64,000 nucleotides of DNA from Methanocellales archaeon (GCA_030610945.1 JAUWQV010000002.1:92633-156632); one strand, 5' to 3'. Shown: positions 10,652-22,036, numbered from the stretch's first letter. Made by a program: numbers and translations. The notes: generated from the sequence alone by a model not told the origin.

Positions 10652-11026
10652 ATGCCAAAAAGTTTTCTGAATAAAATAATTGGCCCTAAATCCAAGCTGC
10701 CCGGAGAAGAGTACACCGAATTAGACCTGGGGCAATATGAAGCGGTTTTGGAAGAAATGCCAGCAGAGACATACGTCAGAGTTGCGCAGTTAACGAGTTT
10801 AAATGAGCTCCCAGAGCTGAAGAAAGAGGTATATGATGGGAACATCGTAGTGGCTGATATTTCGCTCATCAAAAATGATAAACTGACGTCTGAGCGGGCG
10901 ATTAAAGACCTTAAGCAAGTAGCTATGGACGTACATGGAGATATCGCTGGCATCGGGGACGATTATGTAATGGTAACTCCCACGTCAGTGAGAATCAACA
11001 GGACCAAGATTCTTGGTGGAAAATAG
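10652..11026 (+). CDS. sepF: SepF-like cell division protein
   Basis: YVRVAQLTSLNELPELKKEVYDGNIVVADISLIKNDKLTSERAIKDLKQVAMDVHGDIAGIGDDYVMVTP. Confidence 0.85.
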   Translation: MPKSFLNKIIGPKSKLPGEEYTELDLGQYEAVLEEMPAETYVRVAQLTSLNELPELKKEVYDGNIVVADISLIKNDKLTSERAIKDLKQVAMDVHGDIAGIGDDYVMVTPTSVRINRTKILGGK

Positions 11027-11610
11027 TGCCTCATGAATTTGAGATGAAGAGCTCTTGCCCGATGTGTGGCGAAGAACTCGTTTTCCGCTGGCATCCTGAT
11101 GAAATTCCCTATTTTGGCGAAATCATGCACATTAGCGCTACTTGTAAGTGTGGATTCAAGCATGCTGACACGTTAATCTTAGGCGTGCAAGAGCCAGTTA
11201 GGTATGAGTTGATGGTGTCATCTTCAGAAGACCTTGATGCGAGGGTGATCCGGTCTACCTCCGGCACAATTAGAATTCCAGAACTTGGCATAGATGTTGA
11301 GCCTGGCCCTGCGTCAGAATCCTTCGTGACGAACATCGAGGGTGTTCTCGAGCGCATCAAAGATATAGTAAAAATGACGAGAAGATGGACCGAGGGCGAT
11401 GTTAAATTGAAGCGCATCGATGAAGTCCTAGGCACAATAGAGGGCGCGAAATCAGGCGATGCGCAGCTTACCATCATTATAGAAGACCCACTGGGAAATA
11501 GCGCCATCCTTTCCGAACGCGCAACTCATCGAAGTCTCACAAAGGAAGAGATATCCAAACTAAAAACCGGAATGGTCGTACTTGATGTGAGCAAGAAGGG
11601 TCCAACATAG
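11026..11610 (+). CDS. ZPR1-type zinc finger protein
   Basis: SSCPMCGEELVFRWHPDEIPYFGEIMHISATCKCGFKHADTLIL. Confidence 0.9.
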   Translation: MPHEFEMKSSCPMCGEELVFRWHPDEIPYFGEIMHISATCKCGFKHADTLILGVQEPVRYELMVSSSEDLDARVIRSTSGTIRIPELGIDVEPGPASESFVTNIEGVLERIKDIVKMTRRWTEGDVKLKRIDEVLGTIEGAKSGDAQLTIIIEDPLGNSAILSERATHRSLTKEEISKLKTGMVVLDVSKKGPT

Positions 11611-11617
11611 TTGCTGA

Positions 11618-12610
11618 TTATGCAATCTGCAGGTCCCCGACTATAATCCCCTTTTCGACAACTTGTCCTACGATTTTTCCATCTGTAATCTTTAATGCGC
11701 TCTTCGCGTCCTTTTCTGGAAGCACCACCAAAAATCCCATGCCCATGTTGAAGGTTTTGTACATCTCTTCATCGCTTATGTTGCCTTCTTCTTGTAAGAA
11801 CTTGAATATCGGATTTGGTGCCAGTGGGTCATCAAAATTAAAACCATACTTGGTGAGACGTTTCAACTTTAACAAGCCGCTTCCAGTGATGTGCGCCAAC
11901 CCATGCACCTCGCAGTGTTTTATCAAATCCAATATCCCCATATAGATGCGCGTTGGAGTCAGCAATTCCTCCCCAATGCTCTTCTTGGTCGGCGGAAATG
12001 CATCCTCATACGAGTGCCCAGCTTTTTCAATCACCATTCTCGCCAGCGTTAACCCATTGCTATGTATTCCAGAACTGGACAAACCCAAGAGCAAGTCGCC
12101 AATTTCTACGCTTTCGCCAGTGATTATTCTATCCTTTGGAACAATGCCAACACAGGTGCCAGCCAGGTCAAATCCATTGATGATATCTGGCAGCGTTGCC
12201 GTCTCGCCTCCAATGATGGAAATGTTCGATATCTCTGCCCCTTCCTGCAGCCCGATTCCAATTTTTTCCATTATGGATTCATCGGGTTTTTCCATTGCAA
12301 GATAGTCCACAAATGCAAGCGGCTCTGCTCCTATCGCTAACAAATCATTCACGTTCATCGCTATGCAGTCGATGCCCACAGTATCCCATTTTTTTATCGC
12401 ATTGGCAACCAAGACCTTGGAGCCGACACCATCTGTGGTCATTGCTAGCGCATACTCGCCCAAGTCAATTAATCCAGCATAGTGCCCTATTTCTGCCAAG
12501 GGCGCGCCAAATCCTTTTCGCCTAAACCTCAGACGTTTTGTCAGTCTTGCGATAGCTTTCTCCTCTTCGATAATGTTGACTCCTGCTCTGGCATATGTCA
12601 TTTCGTTCAT
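11618..12610 (-). CDS. purM: Phosphoribosylformylglycinamidine cyclo-ligase
   Basis: [16 protein letters not shown]...[13 protein letters not shown]...[16 protein letters not shown]. Confidence 0.96.
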   Translation of the reverse strand: MNEMTYARAGVNIIEEEKAIARLTKRLRFRRKGFGAPLAEIGHYAGLIDLGEYALAMTTDGVGSKVLVANAIKKWDTVGIDCIAMNVNDLLAIGAEPLAFVDYLAMEKPDESIMEKIGIGLQEGAEISNISIIGGETATLPDIINGFDLAGTCVGIVPKDRIITGESVEIGDLLLGLSSSGIHSNGLTLARMVIEKAGHSYEDAFPPTKKSIGEELLTPTRIYMGILDLIKHCEVHGLAHITGSGLLKLKRLTKYGFNFDDPLAPNPIFKFLQEEGNISDEEMYKTFNMGMGFLVVLPEKDAKSALKITDGKIVGQVVEKGIIVGDLQIA

Positions 12611-14022
12611 CGTTCTGCACCTAGGTTGAACTCGTCATGTAGCGCTATCACAGCCTTTTCCACATCCTTCCCGTCGACGACGAATGAGATGTTTACTTCA
12701 GATGAACCCTGGGAAATCATCCGCACGTTGGCACCTGCTTGCCCCAGAGCAGAGAACACCCGTCCAGCTACACCAGGAGTGCCGGCCATGCCAGCGCCAA
12801 CGACAGCGATAGTACAGACATCTTTGTCATGCACAATGCTTTTCACGACATCTTCCCTGAACTCTGATTGGAGGGCATTAATTGCCTTGCTCAGACTTGC
12901 TTCATCCACTACAATAGATATGTTCGCCTCGGATGAACCCTGGGAAATCATCATGATATTCACATCCGCCTTGGCAAGTGCTGTGAAGACTCGTGCAGCA
13001 ACGCCTGGGGTACCAGCCATGCCAGCACCGCTAACATTGACCAATGCAACATTTCGTATGATTGTAACCGCTTTGACTACATCTTTGATTTCTTTATGGT
13101 CCTTTACGATAGTCGTACCCGGGTGCATAGGATTAAACGTATTTTTTACCCTGACTGAAATTCCTTTTTGAATTGCCGGCTCTATGGTTTTGGGATGAAT
13201 TACCTTTGCGCCAAAATAGGAGAGTTCCATCGCCTCCAGATACGATATTACCGGCAACGTTCGTGCTCCTGGAACGATTTTTGGGTCAGCGGTCATGACT
13301 CCGTCTACATCGGTCCAGATCCAAATCTCGTCGGCATTTATGTCAGCGCCGATGATGGATGCGGTGTAATCAGACCCCCCTCTACCCAAGGTGGTTATAA
13401 CTCCGTTTTTGTCTACCGCTATGAAGCCGGATACAACTGGAACCTTTCTGGCTTTAATCAGCGGAAGAAGGCGCTTTTTGACATTATCGTTGGTTATGTC
13501 AAATAGAGGTCGTGCATTTTTAAAATTGCTATTGGTTACGATGCCGGCTTCTCCGCCTGTGAGCGATATTGAATCTAAACCCATGGAACGCATCGCGCCC
13601 GAGAGTATAGGGGCTAAGAGCCTCTCCCCAAATGATGAGATATAACTGTGTGACCGGTCGGTCAGTTCTCTCAAGTGGCTTATGCTAATCAGGGACTTTC
13701 TCAGGTCATTGAACTCAACGTCCAACCCTTCAATCACTGTTTTTGCTATTTCCTTATCGTCAATGGCTTCTTTTACAGCATCGTGATGCCGTTTTGTCAG
13801 TCTTTTTATGAATAAATCGATCTCTGCTGCATCTCCTTTGTCAGATGCCCTTTTTGCCTCTTCTTCCAGTTCATCTGTCACGCCAGACAGCGCCGAGACT
13901 ACGGCAACAATCTCATTCTTACCATTATAAAAGCCCTTAATGAGCGATGCTACGTTTTTTATCCTGTAGCCATCGGCAACCGAGGTTCCACCGAATTTCA
14001 TCACGAGTCTCATAGGCATCAC
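12607..14022 (-). CDS. lysC: Aspartate kinase with C-terminal ACT domains
   Basis: [57 protein letters not shown]; two ACT-type repeats ([26 protein letters not shown]). Confidence 0.96.
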   Translation of the reverse strand: MMPMRLVMKFGGTSVADGYRIKNVASLIKGFYNGKNEIVAVVSALSGVTDELEEEAKRASDKGDAAEIDLFIKRLTKRHHDAVKEAIDDKEIAKTVIEGLDVEFNDLRKSLISISHLRELTDRSHSYISSFGERLLAPILSGAMRSMGLDSISLTGGEAGIVTNSNFKNARPLFDITNDNVKKRLLPLIKARKVPVVSGFIAVDKNGVITTLGRGGSDYTASIIGADINADEIWIWTDVDGVMTADPKIVPGARTLPVISYLEAMELSYFGAKVIHPKTIEPAIQKGISVRVKNTFNPMHPGTTIVKDHKEIKDVVKAVTIIRNVALVNVSGAGMAGTPGVAARVFTALAKADVNIMMISQGSSEANISIVVDEASLSKAINALQSEFREDVVKSIVHDKDVCTIAVVGAGMAGTPGVAGRVFSALGQAGANVRMISQGSSEVNISFVVDGKDVEKAVIALHDEFNLGAER

Positions 14023-14068
14023 TTTACGGTACTAATACGTGCCTCTTAACAATATAAATGGTGCGGAT

Positions 14069-14695
14069 TTAGAGGGAAAGATATGGTACAACTTTAACGA
14101 ACGCCCACGCCAGCATGCCGAAGGATGCCAACAGTACAAGCAGATATACCGTTTTACTCCAGTAAAGAATCTTTCTTCCATCCAAGACGCCAATTGGAAG
14201 CATGTTAAAAGCGGCGATGAATATGTTAATGATGACTCCATATGCTCCAATCGTGGTGATAAAACCCCCGTGCCCTATAAGAGGTAGGAACAAAAATACA
14301 AGCAGCAGATTCATGGTAGGTCCTGCAACCGCAATTTTTCCATTTTGCTCGCGCGTTATATGTGAGCCAAATATCATGACTGCACCAGGTGCAGCAAATA
14401 CAATTCCAGCTACGTATGCACATAAGATTGCGAACATCAGCATAGGAAGACTCATCCTGAACTCAGCCCAACATTCATATCTCTGTGCGACGACCTTGTG
14501 CGCCATTTCATGCAACAGAAATGCGATGCCCACTGTGAACATCGCCAGTATCATCGGTCGCACCAAGTCGGATAGAGAAACGCCCCAATACATCCACTCC
14601 TCGCGTACAAATAGAATCGCAAACGCGAGAGATATCGCCAGCCATGCGATTAAGAGGTGTTTGATTTCCGTTTCACTTGTCCTTATTCTTGCCAT
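14069..14695 (-). CDS. Membrane metalloprotease, site-2 protease/M50-like
   Basis: FLLHEMAHKVVAQRY (HExxH), C-terminal NMLPIGVLDGRKILYW. Confidence 0.82.
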   Translation of the reverse strand: MARIRTSETEIKHLLIAWLAISLAFAILFVREEWMYWGVSLSDLVRPMILAMFTVGIAFLLHEMAHKVVAQRYECWAEFRMSLPMLMFAILCAYVAGIVFAAPGAVMIFGSHITREQNGKIAVAGPTMNLLLVFLFLPLIGHGGFITTIGAYGVIINIFIAAFNMLPIGVLDGRKILYWSKTVYLLVLLASFGMLAWAFVKVVPYLSL

Positions 14696-14703
14696 GCTTC
14701 CCC

Positions 14704-15852
14704 TTAAAATCGTATTCCTGTCAGACTAAATACAACCCATGCCCCTGCAAACGTTCCAATGATGCTTCCCATGTTAGCCAGGGCTGCCACCAGAATCACC
14801 CTGAACAATCGGTTCTTCATAAGTTCGCCGAAGGTTTCGACGTTTGTTAGAGCATTTAAATCCTCACTCGTAGGCTTCCTCACCCATGCTTCCGTCAGTC
14901 CGGCAAACCATCCTGCAGCCAAGAACGGATTGAGCGAGGTCATCCATGCCACGCTGAATGCGGTAAGAATTGAAAAGGGATGACCCCTTGCCAACGCCGC
15001 ACCAGCCCCACTAAGTACACCGTTTATGACAAACCAGTATCCAAGGGCGAGGAGTAGAGTGTGAGCAGATGCTCCTGAAAGGACTAAAAGCGCAAAGATT
15101 GCTACAATGAGTGCTATGGTAGCTACTCCAAAAACCCTCGCCGTATTAACCCTTTTTAGGGGTAGCTTTGTCAATTCCTCTAACGGTGGGATTGACTCTG
15201 GATGCGAAAGGAATTTTTGAACTCCTTCCCTGTGCCCTGCCCCTATCACGGCAACAACTTTGCCCTCGTTAGATAGATTCAGCAGATTTGCTGCAATGTA
15301 TGCATCCCTCTCATCCACGAGGACCTCTGCGGCACTAGGCGAGAATTGTCTGAGTTCAGAGATGAGATGAGTGACAACATCCTCATCCGTGATCGTTTCT
15401 ATATCGATTTCTTCTTTCCCAAAGCCGATAAATGTGCTGATGAATGCAAAAAACATCTTTAGTTTTTCAACAACCCCCATTCTGCTCCAGAAGCGCTGTA
15501 ACGTTACCTGAATATCCCTGTCCACGAGTGCTATTTTGGCGCCAATCTCCTCTGCCTTGTTGATTGCTGCCAGCATTTCTGCCCCGGGTTTTATGCCGAT
15601 ATCTGCCCCAATCTTCTTCTGCGTCCAGGCGAGAAGCCACTGAGCAAGGAAGAAGTACGGTCCTTCGCCTTTTAGTAAATCCCTTATCGATAATTCCCTT
15701 GCCACTGGCGCACCTTTAAGCGCCTGATATCTCTTGGGGCACAACTCCACCGCAACTATGTTTGGCTTTTCGTGCGCGATGACAGAATCTACCTCTGCTA
15801 TACTTTTATCAGAAATGTGCGCGGTGCCCACGATGATTATCCTGTCATTCAT
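14704..15852 (-). CDS. TraB family protein
   Basis: IIVGTAHISDKSIAEVDSVIAHEKPNIVAVELCPKRYQAL; VVAVIGAGHREGV; C-terminal TM region. Confidence 0.93.
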   Translation of the reverse strand: MNDRIIIVGTAHISDKSIAEVDSVIAHEKPNIVAVELCPKRYQALKGAPVARELSIRDLLKGEGPYFFLAQWLLAWTQKKIGADIGIKPGAEMLAAINKAEEIGAKIALVDRDIQVTLQRFWSRMGVVEKLKMFFAFISTFIGFGKEEIDIETITDEDVVTHLISELRQFSPSAAEVLVDERDAYIAANLLNLSNEGKVVAVIGAGHREGVQKFLSHPESIPPLEELTKLPLKRVNTARVFGVATIALIVAIFALLVLSGASAHTLLLALGYWFVINGVLSGAGAALARGHPFSILTAFSVAWMTSLNPFLAAGWFAGLTEAWVRKPTSEDLNALTNVETFGELMKNRLFRVILVAALANMGSIIGTFAGAWVVFSLTGIRF

Positions 15853-15861
15853 AAAACATAC

Positions 15862-16944
15862 CTATTCTTGCAGGAGCTGGATTGATCGTATCAGGTCTGT
15901 TCTGGAGATGATTCCCGCTATAACTCCACTCTCCATGACCGGCACCCTGCCGATATTCCTTTGAGACATTATCCTTAGTGCCTTGATGGCATCATCCTCA
16001 GGCGCAACTGATATAATTTTTTTGGCCATAATCTCGCTTACCAGGGTTTTGCTCCTCTGTTCTAGGGAGACTTTTCGTACATCTGAAAATGTCACAACCC
16101 CTCGCAACTTATCGTCAACCACTGGATATCCCATGTGCTTCTCCTTGAACATCAGTTCGACCAACTCGCTGACTGTAGTGGTTGGCGGCACAGATATCAC
16201 GTTTTTTGTCATGATGTCCCTAACCTTAACGCCCTCCAATGTTACGGTAATCTCTGTTGTCTTTTCCTCTTCTGAGGCGCCGATGTAAACGAAAAATGCG
16301 ATCAAGATGAGGATTGGGCTAACCACCAAAAAACCAAATATCCCCATGGCGAATGCAAAGGCCTTTCCGATATATGCCGCTTTATGCGTTGCCTCCACAT
16401 ATGGCATTTGTCTTGCCAGATGCGCCCTAAGTATTCGCCCGCCATCCATCGGGAATGCTGGAAGGAGATTGAACCCGCATAGAATTATATTCATAGAACC
16501 TAGGACATAGACAAGTCGCGTGACAGGGGAGTTACCCCAGATGGGTTCTAGCAACAAATATATGAGTAAGAACGCTATGCCCAACACAAAACTCACACCT
16601 GGTCCACTTATCGCCATCTTCGATTCGATTTTAGGATCTCGTGGAATCTCTTCCATTGTTGCCACTCCACCGAATAGCAGCAATGTAATGCTCCTTATCT
16701 TGGTACCGTATTTCATCGCTACATACGAGTGCCCTAACTCGTGGAGCAGAACGCAAGCAAATAGTGCCACTGCAGTAAGTGTGCCAAATGCATACCGTAT
16801 CACCGTGGAGCCTACCTCTGCAAAACCATATGGTGCTGGACCGCTCGCGAATACCAGTGCAAATACAGGCAATATCAACAAGAACGTAATATGAAGCCTA
16901 ATCGGGATACCAATTATTTTTCCAATTTGAATCGACGTTTTCAT
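15862..16944 (-). CDS. M50 site-2 protease with C-terminal CBS domain pair
   Basis: LLHELGHSYVAMKYG, LLPAFPMDGGRILRA, then two CBS repeats; start reset to the MKTSIQIGKIIGIPIRLHITF methionine instead of 17016. Confidence 0.9.
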   Translation of the reverse strand: MKTSIQIGKIIGIPIRLHITFLLILPVFALVFASGPAPYGFAEVGSTVIRYAFGTLTAVALFACVLLHELGHSYVAMKYGTKIRSITLLLFGGVATMEEIPRDPKIESKMAISGPGVSFVLGIAFLLIYLLLEPIWGNSPVTRLVYVLGSMNIILCGFNLLPAFPMDGGRILRAHLARQMPYVEATHKAAYIGKAFAFAMGIFGFLVVSPILILIAFFVYIGASEEEKTTEITVTLEGVKVRDIMTKNVISVPPTTTVSELVELMFKEKHMGYPVVDDKLRGVVTFSDVRKVSLEQRSKTLVSEIMAKKIISVAPEDDAIKALRIMSQRNIGRVPVMESGVIAGIISRTDLIRSIQLLQE

Positions 16945-17014
16945 TTTCCCATATCCAATAACCCAATAAACTATATATCTTCTTAGTTCAAGATAGGAGT
17001 TAGAGGAATGTAAC

Positions 17015-17293
17015 ATGAGGGTAGAGTTAACATCAGTACTTGGTTTGAACGTTTATACAGACAGAGGGAAGTATGTTGGAAAAGTCAACGACGCTGTAAT
17101 CGATGCTAATGAGAAAAAAATAACGGGCCTGGCGGTTTCCAATCTGAATCCAGACCTGTTTAATGTCCAGAGCAAGGGCGTTATAATCCCATATCGGTGG
17201 GTAATCTCGGTTGGAGATGTCGTTGTAATAAAACAGGTAGCCAGTTACTTCAAAGAGAAAATCGTAGAAGAGGTAGAAGCACCCCCGGGATAG
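17015..17293 (+). CDS. PRC-barrel domain protein
   Basis: SVLGLNVYTDRGKYVGKVNDAVIDANEKKITGLAVSN...VIIPYRWVISVGDVVVIK. Confidence 0.88.
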   Translation: MRVELTSVLGLNVYTDRGKYVGKVNDAVIDANEKKITGLAVSNLNPDLFNVQSKGVIIPYRWVISVGDVVVIKQVASYFKEKIVEEVEAPPG

Positions 17294-17294
17294 T

Positions 17295-18044
17295 ATGGTA
17301 TCCCCAAAACTGATGAAGCAACGGGAGATTTATGCAAGCATTAATGCGACACCCCCGATTGTTGTCAGGGTAGATGGAAGAAATTTTAAAGCCACTTTGA
17401 AACGTCTGAATTTTCAAAAACCATATGATAAGGCATTTGCGACTGCTATGGCGAACTCGGCTGAGCACCTGATGAAGGAGGACGGCCTTAGCCCAAAATT
17501 TGCCTACACATTTTCAGATGAAATTAGCGTGTTTTTTCTTAAACTGCCATTTCAAGGGCGTGTTGAGAAACTAGATTCCGTCACCTCTTCTTTGTTGTGC
17601 AGCACGCTGACATTGGCACTGGATGTGCATGCCCCCATATCCTTTGATGCAAGGACCATTCCACTCTCGAGAGAAGATATCAGCGATTACCTGGAGTGGC
17701 GCCAGACAGAAGCATGGAGAAACCATGTGCATTCATATGGGCATTACACGCTGGTAAATGAAGGCATGTCCAAGAGAGAAGCTGCATCAAAGCTGGCTGG
17801 TGTAAGTTCACAGAAGATACAGGATATGCTATTCAAAAAAGGCATCAATCTAGCAAAAACACCGGCATGGCAGCGGCGCGGTATTTTGATACTGAAAAAG
17901 ACGTATATGAAGCCGGGATACGACCCAAAGAAGGGCGCAAGAGTGGTAACTAAAAGAAGTCAAATTATCCAAGATTGGGAACTCCCACTCTTCAGCTCAA
18001 AAGAGGGAAAAAAGTTAGTCAATAAGTTACTGATGGAGAGGTAA
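17295..18044 (+). CDS. thg1: tRNA(His) guanylyltransferase (Thg1)/Thg1-like 3'-5' polymerase
   Basis: PIVVRVDGRNFKATLKRLNFQKPYDKAFATAM...KFAYTFSDEISVFF; ARTIPLSREDISDYLEWRQTEAWRNHVHSYGHYTLV. Confidence 0.93.
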   Translation: MVSPKLMKQREIYASINATPPIVVRVDGRNFKATLKRLNFQKPYDKAFATAMANSAEHLMKEDGLSPKFAYTFSDEISVFFLKLPFQGRVEKLDSVTSSLLCSTLTLALDVHAPISFDARTIPLSREDISDYLEWRQTEAWRNHVHSYGHYTLVNEGMSKREAASKLAGVSSQKIQDMLFKKGINLAKTPAWQRRGILILKKTYMKPGYDPKKGARVVTKRSQIIQDWELPLFSSKEGKKLVNKLLMER

Positions 18045-18299
18045 CTACACTGCAACACGCCTCAACTCTACATTCCAAGTGGTAGCGTTAGAGTAACTCC
18101 ACCGCTCTATTTTGAGTTTTGGATACATTTTGGACAGGACGCCAAGGTTGACACCTACTTCCCTGGGAGTTAGGCCTAAGTCACGTGCAATGTGTTTGGC
18201 CTTAAAAAAGCGCTTGCCGTGTTTTACATATTTGAGTAAATAGTCGATTAGTCTTTGCTGCGTTTCGTTGTATATCTTGCTCATGTGTGCTTTGCTCAT
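18045..18299 (-). CDS. DUF7123-like winged-helix protein
   Basis: 84 aa; QRLIDYLLKYVKHGKRFFKAKHIARDLGLTPREVGVNLGVLSK. Confidence 0.6.
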   Translation of the reverse strand: MSKAHMSKIYNETQQRLIDYLLKYVKHGKRFFKAKHIARDLGLTPREVGVNLGVLSKMYPKLKIERWSYSNATTWNVELRRVAV

Positions 18300-18353
18300 G
18301 CCATCCCCTTTAATAACGTCAACATTCCTAATATATAGGTGTTACGCATCATA

Positions 18354-19862
18354 TCACTCTTTCTCCTTCTCGACACCGACCACAGCGAAAAATCGCTTCG
18401 TCACGGCCTCTTCTGCCAAACGCATAAGTGTTTGCTTGTCCTTTACGCCACTGAACATGCCTAACGGTATTTGCGCTGCTCCCGCAGTGGTATGGCCTCC
18501 TGCCGAGCCGATTTCACCAAAGGCTTTGTCCATGATGTTCCCAATGTTCAACCGTATGTCATTGCTCCTGCCAGAGATGTAAATCTTGTCTTCACCAAGC
18601 CCAAACACAATAGTGGTAGTTATGCCCTCCAGGCCCAGCAAGTAATCTGCCGCCTGTGGAATTGTATCCCGATCTCTTACTGACCCTATGTTTGAAATGA
18701 GATAGCTCCCCTTAATGCGCCTGTTCTTGATCGCCTCACCCAAAACGTCCAATGTCTCGGCAGACATTGACGGCGACCCAATCTGCCCCAGTACATCATG
18801 ATCCACCAGTGGATACAAAAATGCCGCTGCATTTAAATCAGCTGGATCAACACCCCTCTTAAAGTCCTGTGTGTCTGTTCTTATGCCATAAAGCAACGCG
18901 GTTGCAACCTCCTTGTTGATTGGTATATCCAGATCTCGCAGATAGCTAGTCATTATGGTCGCAGTTGCACCTATGTTTGGTCGAACGTCCAAGTATTGGG
19001 CAGTACCCTTTTCAGCCTCAACAGGGTGGTGGTCAATTACGATATCCACCTCGGCATCTTCCGGCAATGCATTGTTCACGCCGGGAATGGCGACATCGAC
19101 AAGTGCTATCTTGTCGAATTCGTCTAAATTGAGTTTTTCCGTTTGCTGTAGTGGAATGTTGAGCAGGTTCACAAGCGCCCGATTCTCTTGATGGCCTATC
19201 TCTCCACGATATACCACTTCCGCGTCGACATTAATATGCGCCGCCATATATTTCAAGGCCAGTCCGCTTGCGATTGCATCTGGATCTGGATTATCGTGAA
19301 TGATAATTCCCAACTTCTTCTTGCCAACGCTTTTTATCAGTTTAAGCAATTCCCGTCCATGCCGGACCGACTCTACCATTTCTAAATATTTCACGGCAGC
19401 ATCTGCTATGACCAATGATGGCAAGAAGACCACGTCAGCGCCAGCAGTTTCCAATTCCTCTTTTGTCACAGGGTCTGCCGCCCGGACTACTGTGAGGATG
19501 TTTGGGACTGCTTTTTTAATTATTTTAAGCGCTTCTTTGTTTGCCCTGGTGTCTGGGCTGAGAATCATCACTGCACTTAGTTCAGCCAAATGGGCCTTCT
19601 TTAAGGTCTTTGGGTCGTTGATGTTGCCCAATATTGCCTCAAACTTTTGGTCCCTGAGCGTCTCAACCCGCTTGGCATCGCTATCGACAATGATAAATTC
19701 TTTGCCTTCTTTTCTTAGTTCGTTGGCAACCGCAAAACCCATACTGCCGCAGCCAAGAATAGCATATGTACGTTTGGCTTTTGGCTTCGGCGCCCTCGCT
19801 AATTTCTTGCTTTTTCCTTTTACCTTGCCCGCATCTTTAGGAGTAATGCCTATTCCCTCCAT
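18354..19862 (-). CDS. TrkA-N (RCK) plus DHH/DHHA1 phosphoesterase fusion protein
   Basis: N-term YAILGCGSMGFAVANELRKEGKEFIIVDSDAKRVE; central IIIHDNPDPDAIASGLAL and DIVIDHHPV; C-term GSAGGHTTAGAAQIP. Confidence 0.93.
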   Translation of the reverse strand: MEGIGITPKDAGKVKGKSKKLARAPKPKAKRTYAILGCGSMGFAVANELRKEGKEFIIVDSDAKRVETLRDQKFEAILGNINDPKTLKKAHLAELSAVMILSPDTRANKEALKIIKKAVPNILTVVRAADPVTKEELETAGADVVFLPSLVIADAAVKYLEMVESVRHGRELLKLIKSVGKKKLGIIIHDNPDPDAIASGLALKYMAAHINVDAEVVYRGEIGHQENRALVNLLNIPLQQTEKLNLDEFDKIALVDVAIPGVNNALPEDAEVDIVIDHHPVEAEKGTAQYLDVRPNIGATATIMTSYLRDLDIPINKEVATALLYGIRTDTQDFKRGVDPADLNAAAFLYPLVDHDVLGQIGSPSMSAETLDVLGEAIKNRRIKGSYLISNIGSVRDRDTIPQAADYLLGLEGITTTIVFGLGEDKIYISGRSNDIRLNIGNIMDKAFGEIGSAGGHTTAGAAQIPLGMFSGVKDKQTLMRLAEEAVTKRFFAVVGVEKEKE

Positions 19863-19964
19863 ATCACAGCGCGTTCGTCAACGAAGTCATTCATCTTTAG
19901 TCTATATTTAAACCTATTGCTATCCTCCGCAACATATATAACTACAGACGATACACGTTGAGGA

Positions 19965-20065
19965 GGGCCGGTAGCTTAGCCAGGCGGAGCGATGGGCTCT
20001 TAACCTTTGTCAAAAGTACAGTGAGAGAGACCCATAGGTCAGGGGTTCAAATCCCTTCCGGCCCG
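19965..20065 (+). tRNA. tRNA-Lys(CTT) with 27-nt intron after position 37 (20003-20029)
   Basis: Acceptor GGGCCGG/CCGGCCC+G; anticodon arm ATGGG-CTCTTAA-CCCAT interrupted; T-arm AGGGGTTCAAATCCCTT. CUCU/AGAG forms the 4-bp central helix of a canonical BHB. Confidence 0.95.
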
Positions 20066-20158
20066 CTATAGTTGCACATTATGTAAAACAGTATGCGTAG
20101 GGCCTTCAGCGCACCAGCTATCCATGGCATTTACAAACCCAAAAGCCCGCATCATCGC

Positions 20159-20449
20159 TCAATCGGAGCGATTTAGAAAAATCTCAATAGAGGAAACGTT
20201 GATTTTGTCGCCTTTCTCTCCCTCTAGCTCTTCGGTTCCGATTTTAATATCTTTGACTTTTACGTCCTGCATGAATCGATTTCTTACTACCTCTGCGGTG
20301 TCAACTGCTCTCGAAATCGCTCTGCCTCTTGCTTTGATGGTTATATCTTTTTGCCCATCGTTGAACTGCGTCACCACTGCTAACACGTAATTCATCACAG
20401 GTTTGTTCCCGACGTATATTATGTTGTCTTCAAGTTTATCTTTTGCCAT
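20159..20449 (-). CDS. albA: Alba DNA/RNA-binding protein
   Basis: [51 protein letters not shown]. Confidence 0.97.
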   Translation of the reverse strand: MAKDKLEDNIIYVGNKPVMNYVLAVVTQFNDGQKDITIKARGRAISRAVDTAEVVRNRFMQDVKVKDIKIGTEELEGEKGDKINVSSIEIFLNRSD

Positions 20450-20605
20450 CTCTGACCTCTCCTTAGTTACTAATTGACGTTGCTAACTCTAAACGATGTT
20501 GTTATTATTAAGTTTTTCTCATTCAAGCCCACGCACCCAAACCAAAAAGAACTTGATAGATTAAAACGCTTTACAACTGTCAGTGCTAACGCAGGAGATG
20601 TAACA

Positions 20606-21610
20606 ATGGGTGCCACAATTATAGTAGGCGGATTTTTTGGAGATGAAGGAAAAGGTAAGATTGTAGCGCACGTAGCCCACAGAGACAAACCCTATATAAT
20701 TGCAAGAGGTGGTGTAGGGCCAAATGCAGGACATACTGTCGAGAAGGGCAAGGAAAAACACGGCGTCAGGATGGTTCCTTCTGGTTTTATCTATAAAGAT
20801 GCACAACTGTTAATCGGTGCTGGCGTTTTAGTCGACCCGCATGTCTTGTTGCGCGAGATTTCCGAGTTAGGAGTCAGAGACAGAATTGGTATCGATTTTC
20901 GTTGCCCTATCATTGAGGAAAAACACATCGTGGAGGACAAGGGAACTGCGCGGCTGGCAGATGTAATTGGAACTACGGGCACTGGTTGTGGGCCTGCCAA
21001 CAAGGACAGAGTGATGAGGTGCGCACGACAGGCAAAGGAGATAGATACGTTGAAGGATTATACCACCGATGTCGCCTTGCAAGTCAATGAGGCATTGGAT
21101 GCCGGTCAAACAGTAACTATTGAAGGGTCCCAGGGATTTGGCATATCACTGTTTTATGGCACATACCCATTCGTGACGTCCAAAGATACGTCTGCTTCCC
21201 AAATAGCAGCAGATGTAGGCGTTGGTCCCACAAGGATAGACGATGTAATCGTTGTATACAAGGCATTTCCAACACGAGTTGGTGCAGGGGAGTTTTCAAC
21301 CGAGATGTGCCCAGAGGAGGCAAAACGCTTGGGCATCGAGGAATTTGGTACTGTGACTGGGCGCCCCAGGCGCATTGGGCAATGGGATGGAAAAATGGCG
21401 CGCTATTCTGCCATGGTCAACGGTGCGACGCAGGTGGCACTAACGGGCTTGGATAAACTCGACCTTTCGTGCAAGGGCGTTACCGATTATGATAAACTTA
21501 GTGATAGTGTTAAAGAATTCGTGCGCAAAGCTGAACAAGATATTGGCGTTCCAATCACGATTCTATCCACAGGTCCAGAGATGTCGGAGACAATAGACCT
21601 ACGAAGGTGA
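20606..21610 (+). CDS. purA: Adenylosuccinate synthetase
   Basis: [55 protein letters not shown]. Confidence 0.96.
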   Translation: MGATIIVGGFFGDEGKGKIVAHVAHRDKPYIIARGGVGPNAGHTVEKGKEKHGVRMVPSGFIYKDAQLLIGAGVLVDPHVLLREISELGVRDRIGIDFRCPIIEEKHIVEDKGTARLADVIGTTGTGCGPANKDRVMRCARQAKEIDTLKDYTTDVALQVNEALDAGQTVTIEGSQGFGISLFYGTYPFVTSKDTSASQIAADVGVGPTRIDDVIVVYKAFPTRVGAGEFSTEMCPEEAKRLGIEEFGTVTGRPRRIGQWDGKMARYSAMVNGATQVALTGLDKLDLSCKGVTDYDKLSDSVKEFVRKAEQDIGVPITILSTGPEMSETIDLRR

Positions 21611-21622
21611 GGCCGAGTTAAT

Positions 21623-22036
21623 ATGCTGGACCTATGCCCTAAAAAAATATGGGTAGCCATTATGGCAATTATAATATTGGGTAGTGGCACTGCTGGATGG
21701 CTATCGCACATTTCTGTCTTGACAAATAGGAGCGACTGTTCTGTCGGTGACAATATCAATATCACGGTCAAAAATACTGGGATGTGGTACATATATGGGG
21801 TGCCGTCAATTGCTATGTACAACAGCGAGGGCTGCGAGATATACGGAGACGTGCCCTTTAACTTTTCTGGTGCCTTTCCATCACAAACCATCGCTACATT
21901 TTATTTTAGCCCTGCAGAACCGGGCACATATAGAATCGTGGCAAGAATATATATTGTAAGACATGGAACCGAGGTTAGCACAGGGCTGGGCGGACTGAAT
22001 AGGTTAGAAGCTGAAACGTTCGTCGATGTAGTGTGA
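21623..22036 (+). CDS. Hypothetical exported/membrane-anchored beta-rich protein
   Basis: N-terminal TM segment (KKIWVAIMAIIILGSGTAGWL) followed by CARDB-like SVGDNINITVKNTG. Confidence 0.6.
   Translation: MLDLCPKKIWVAIMAIIILGSGTAGWLSHISVLTNRSDCSVGDNINITVKNTGMWYIYGVPSIAMYNSEGCEIYGDVPFNFSGAFPSQTIATFYFSPAEPGTYRIVARIYIVRHGTEVSTGLGGLNRLEAETFVDVV

Noticed and set aside
12700-13030. Internal duplication in aspartate kinase (GMAGTPGVA... twice)
   Set aside because: Explained by tandem ACT domains typical of aspartokinases.
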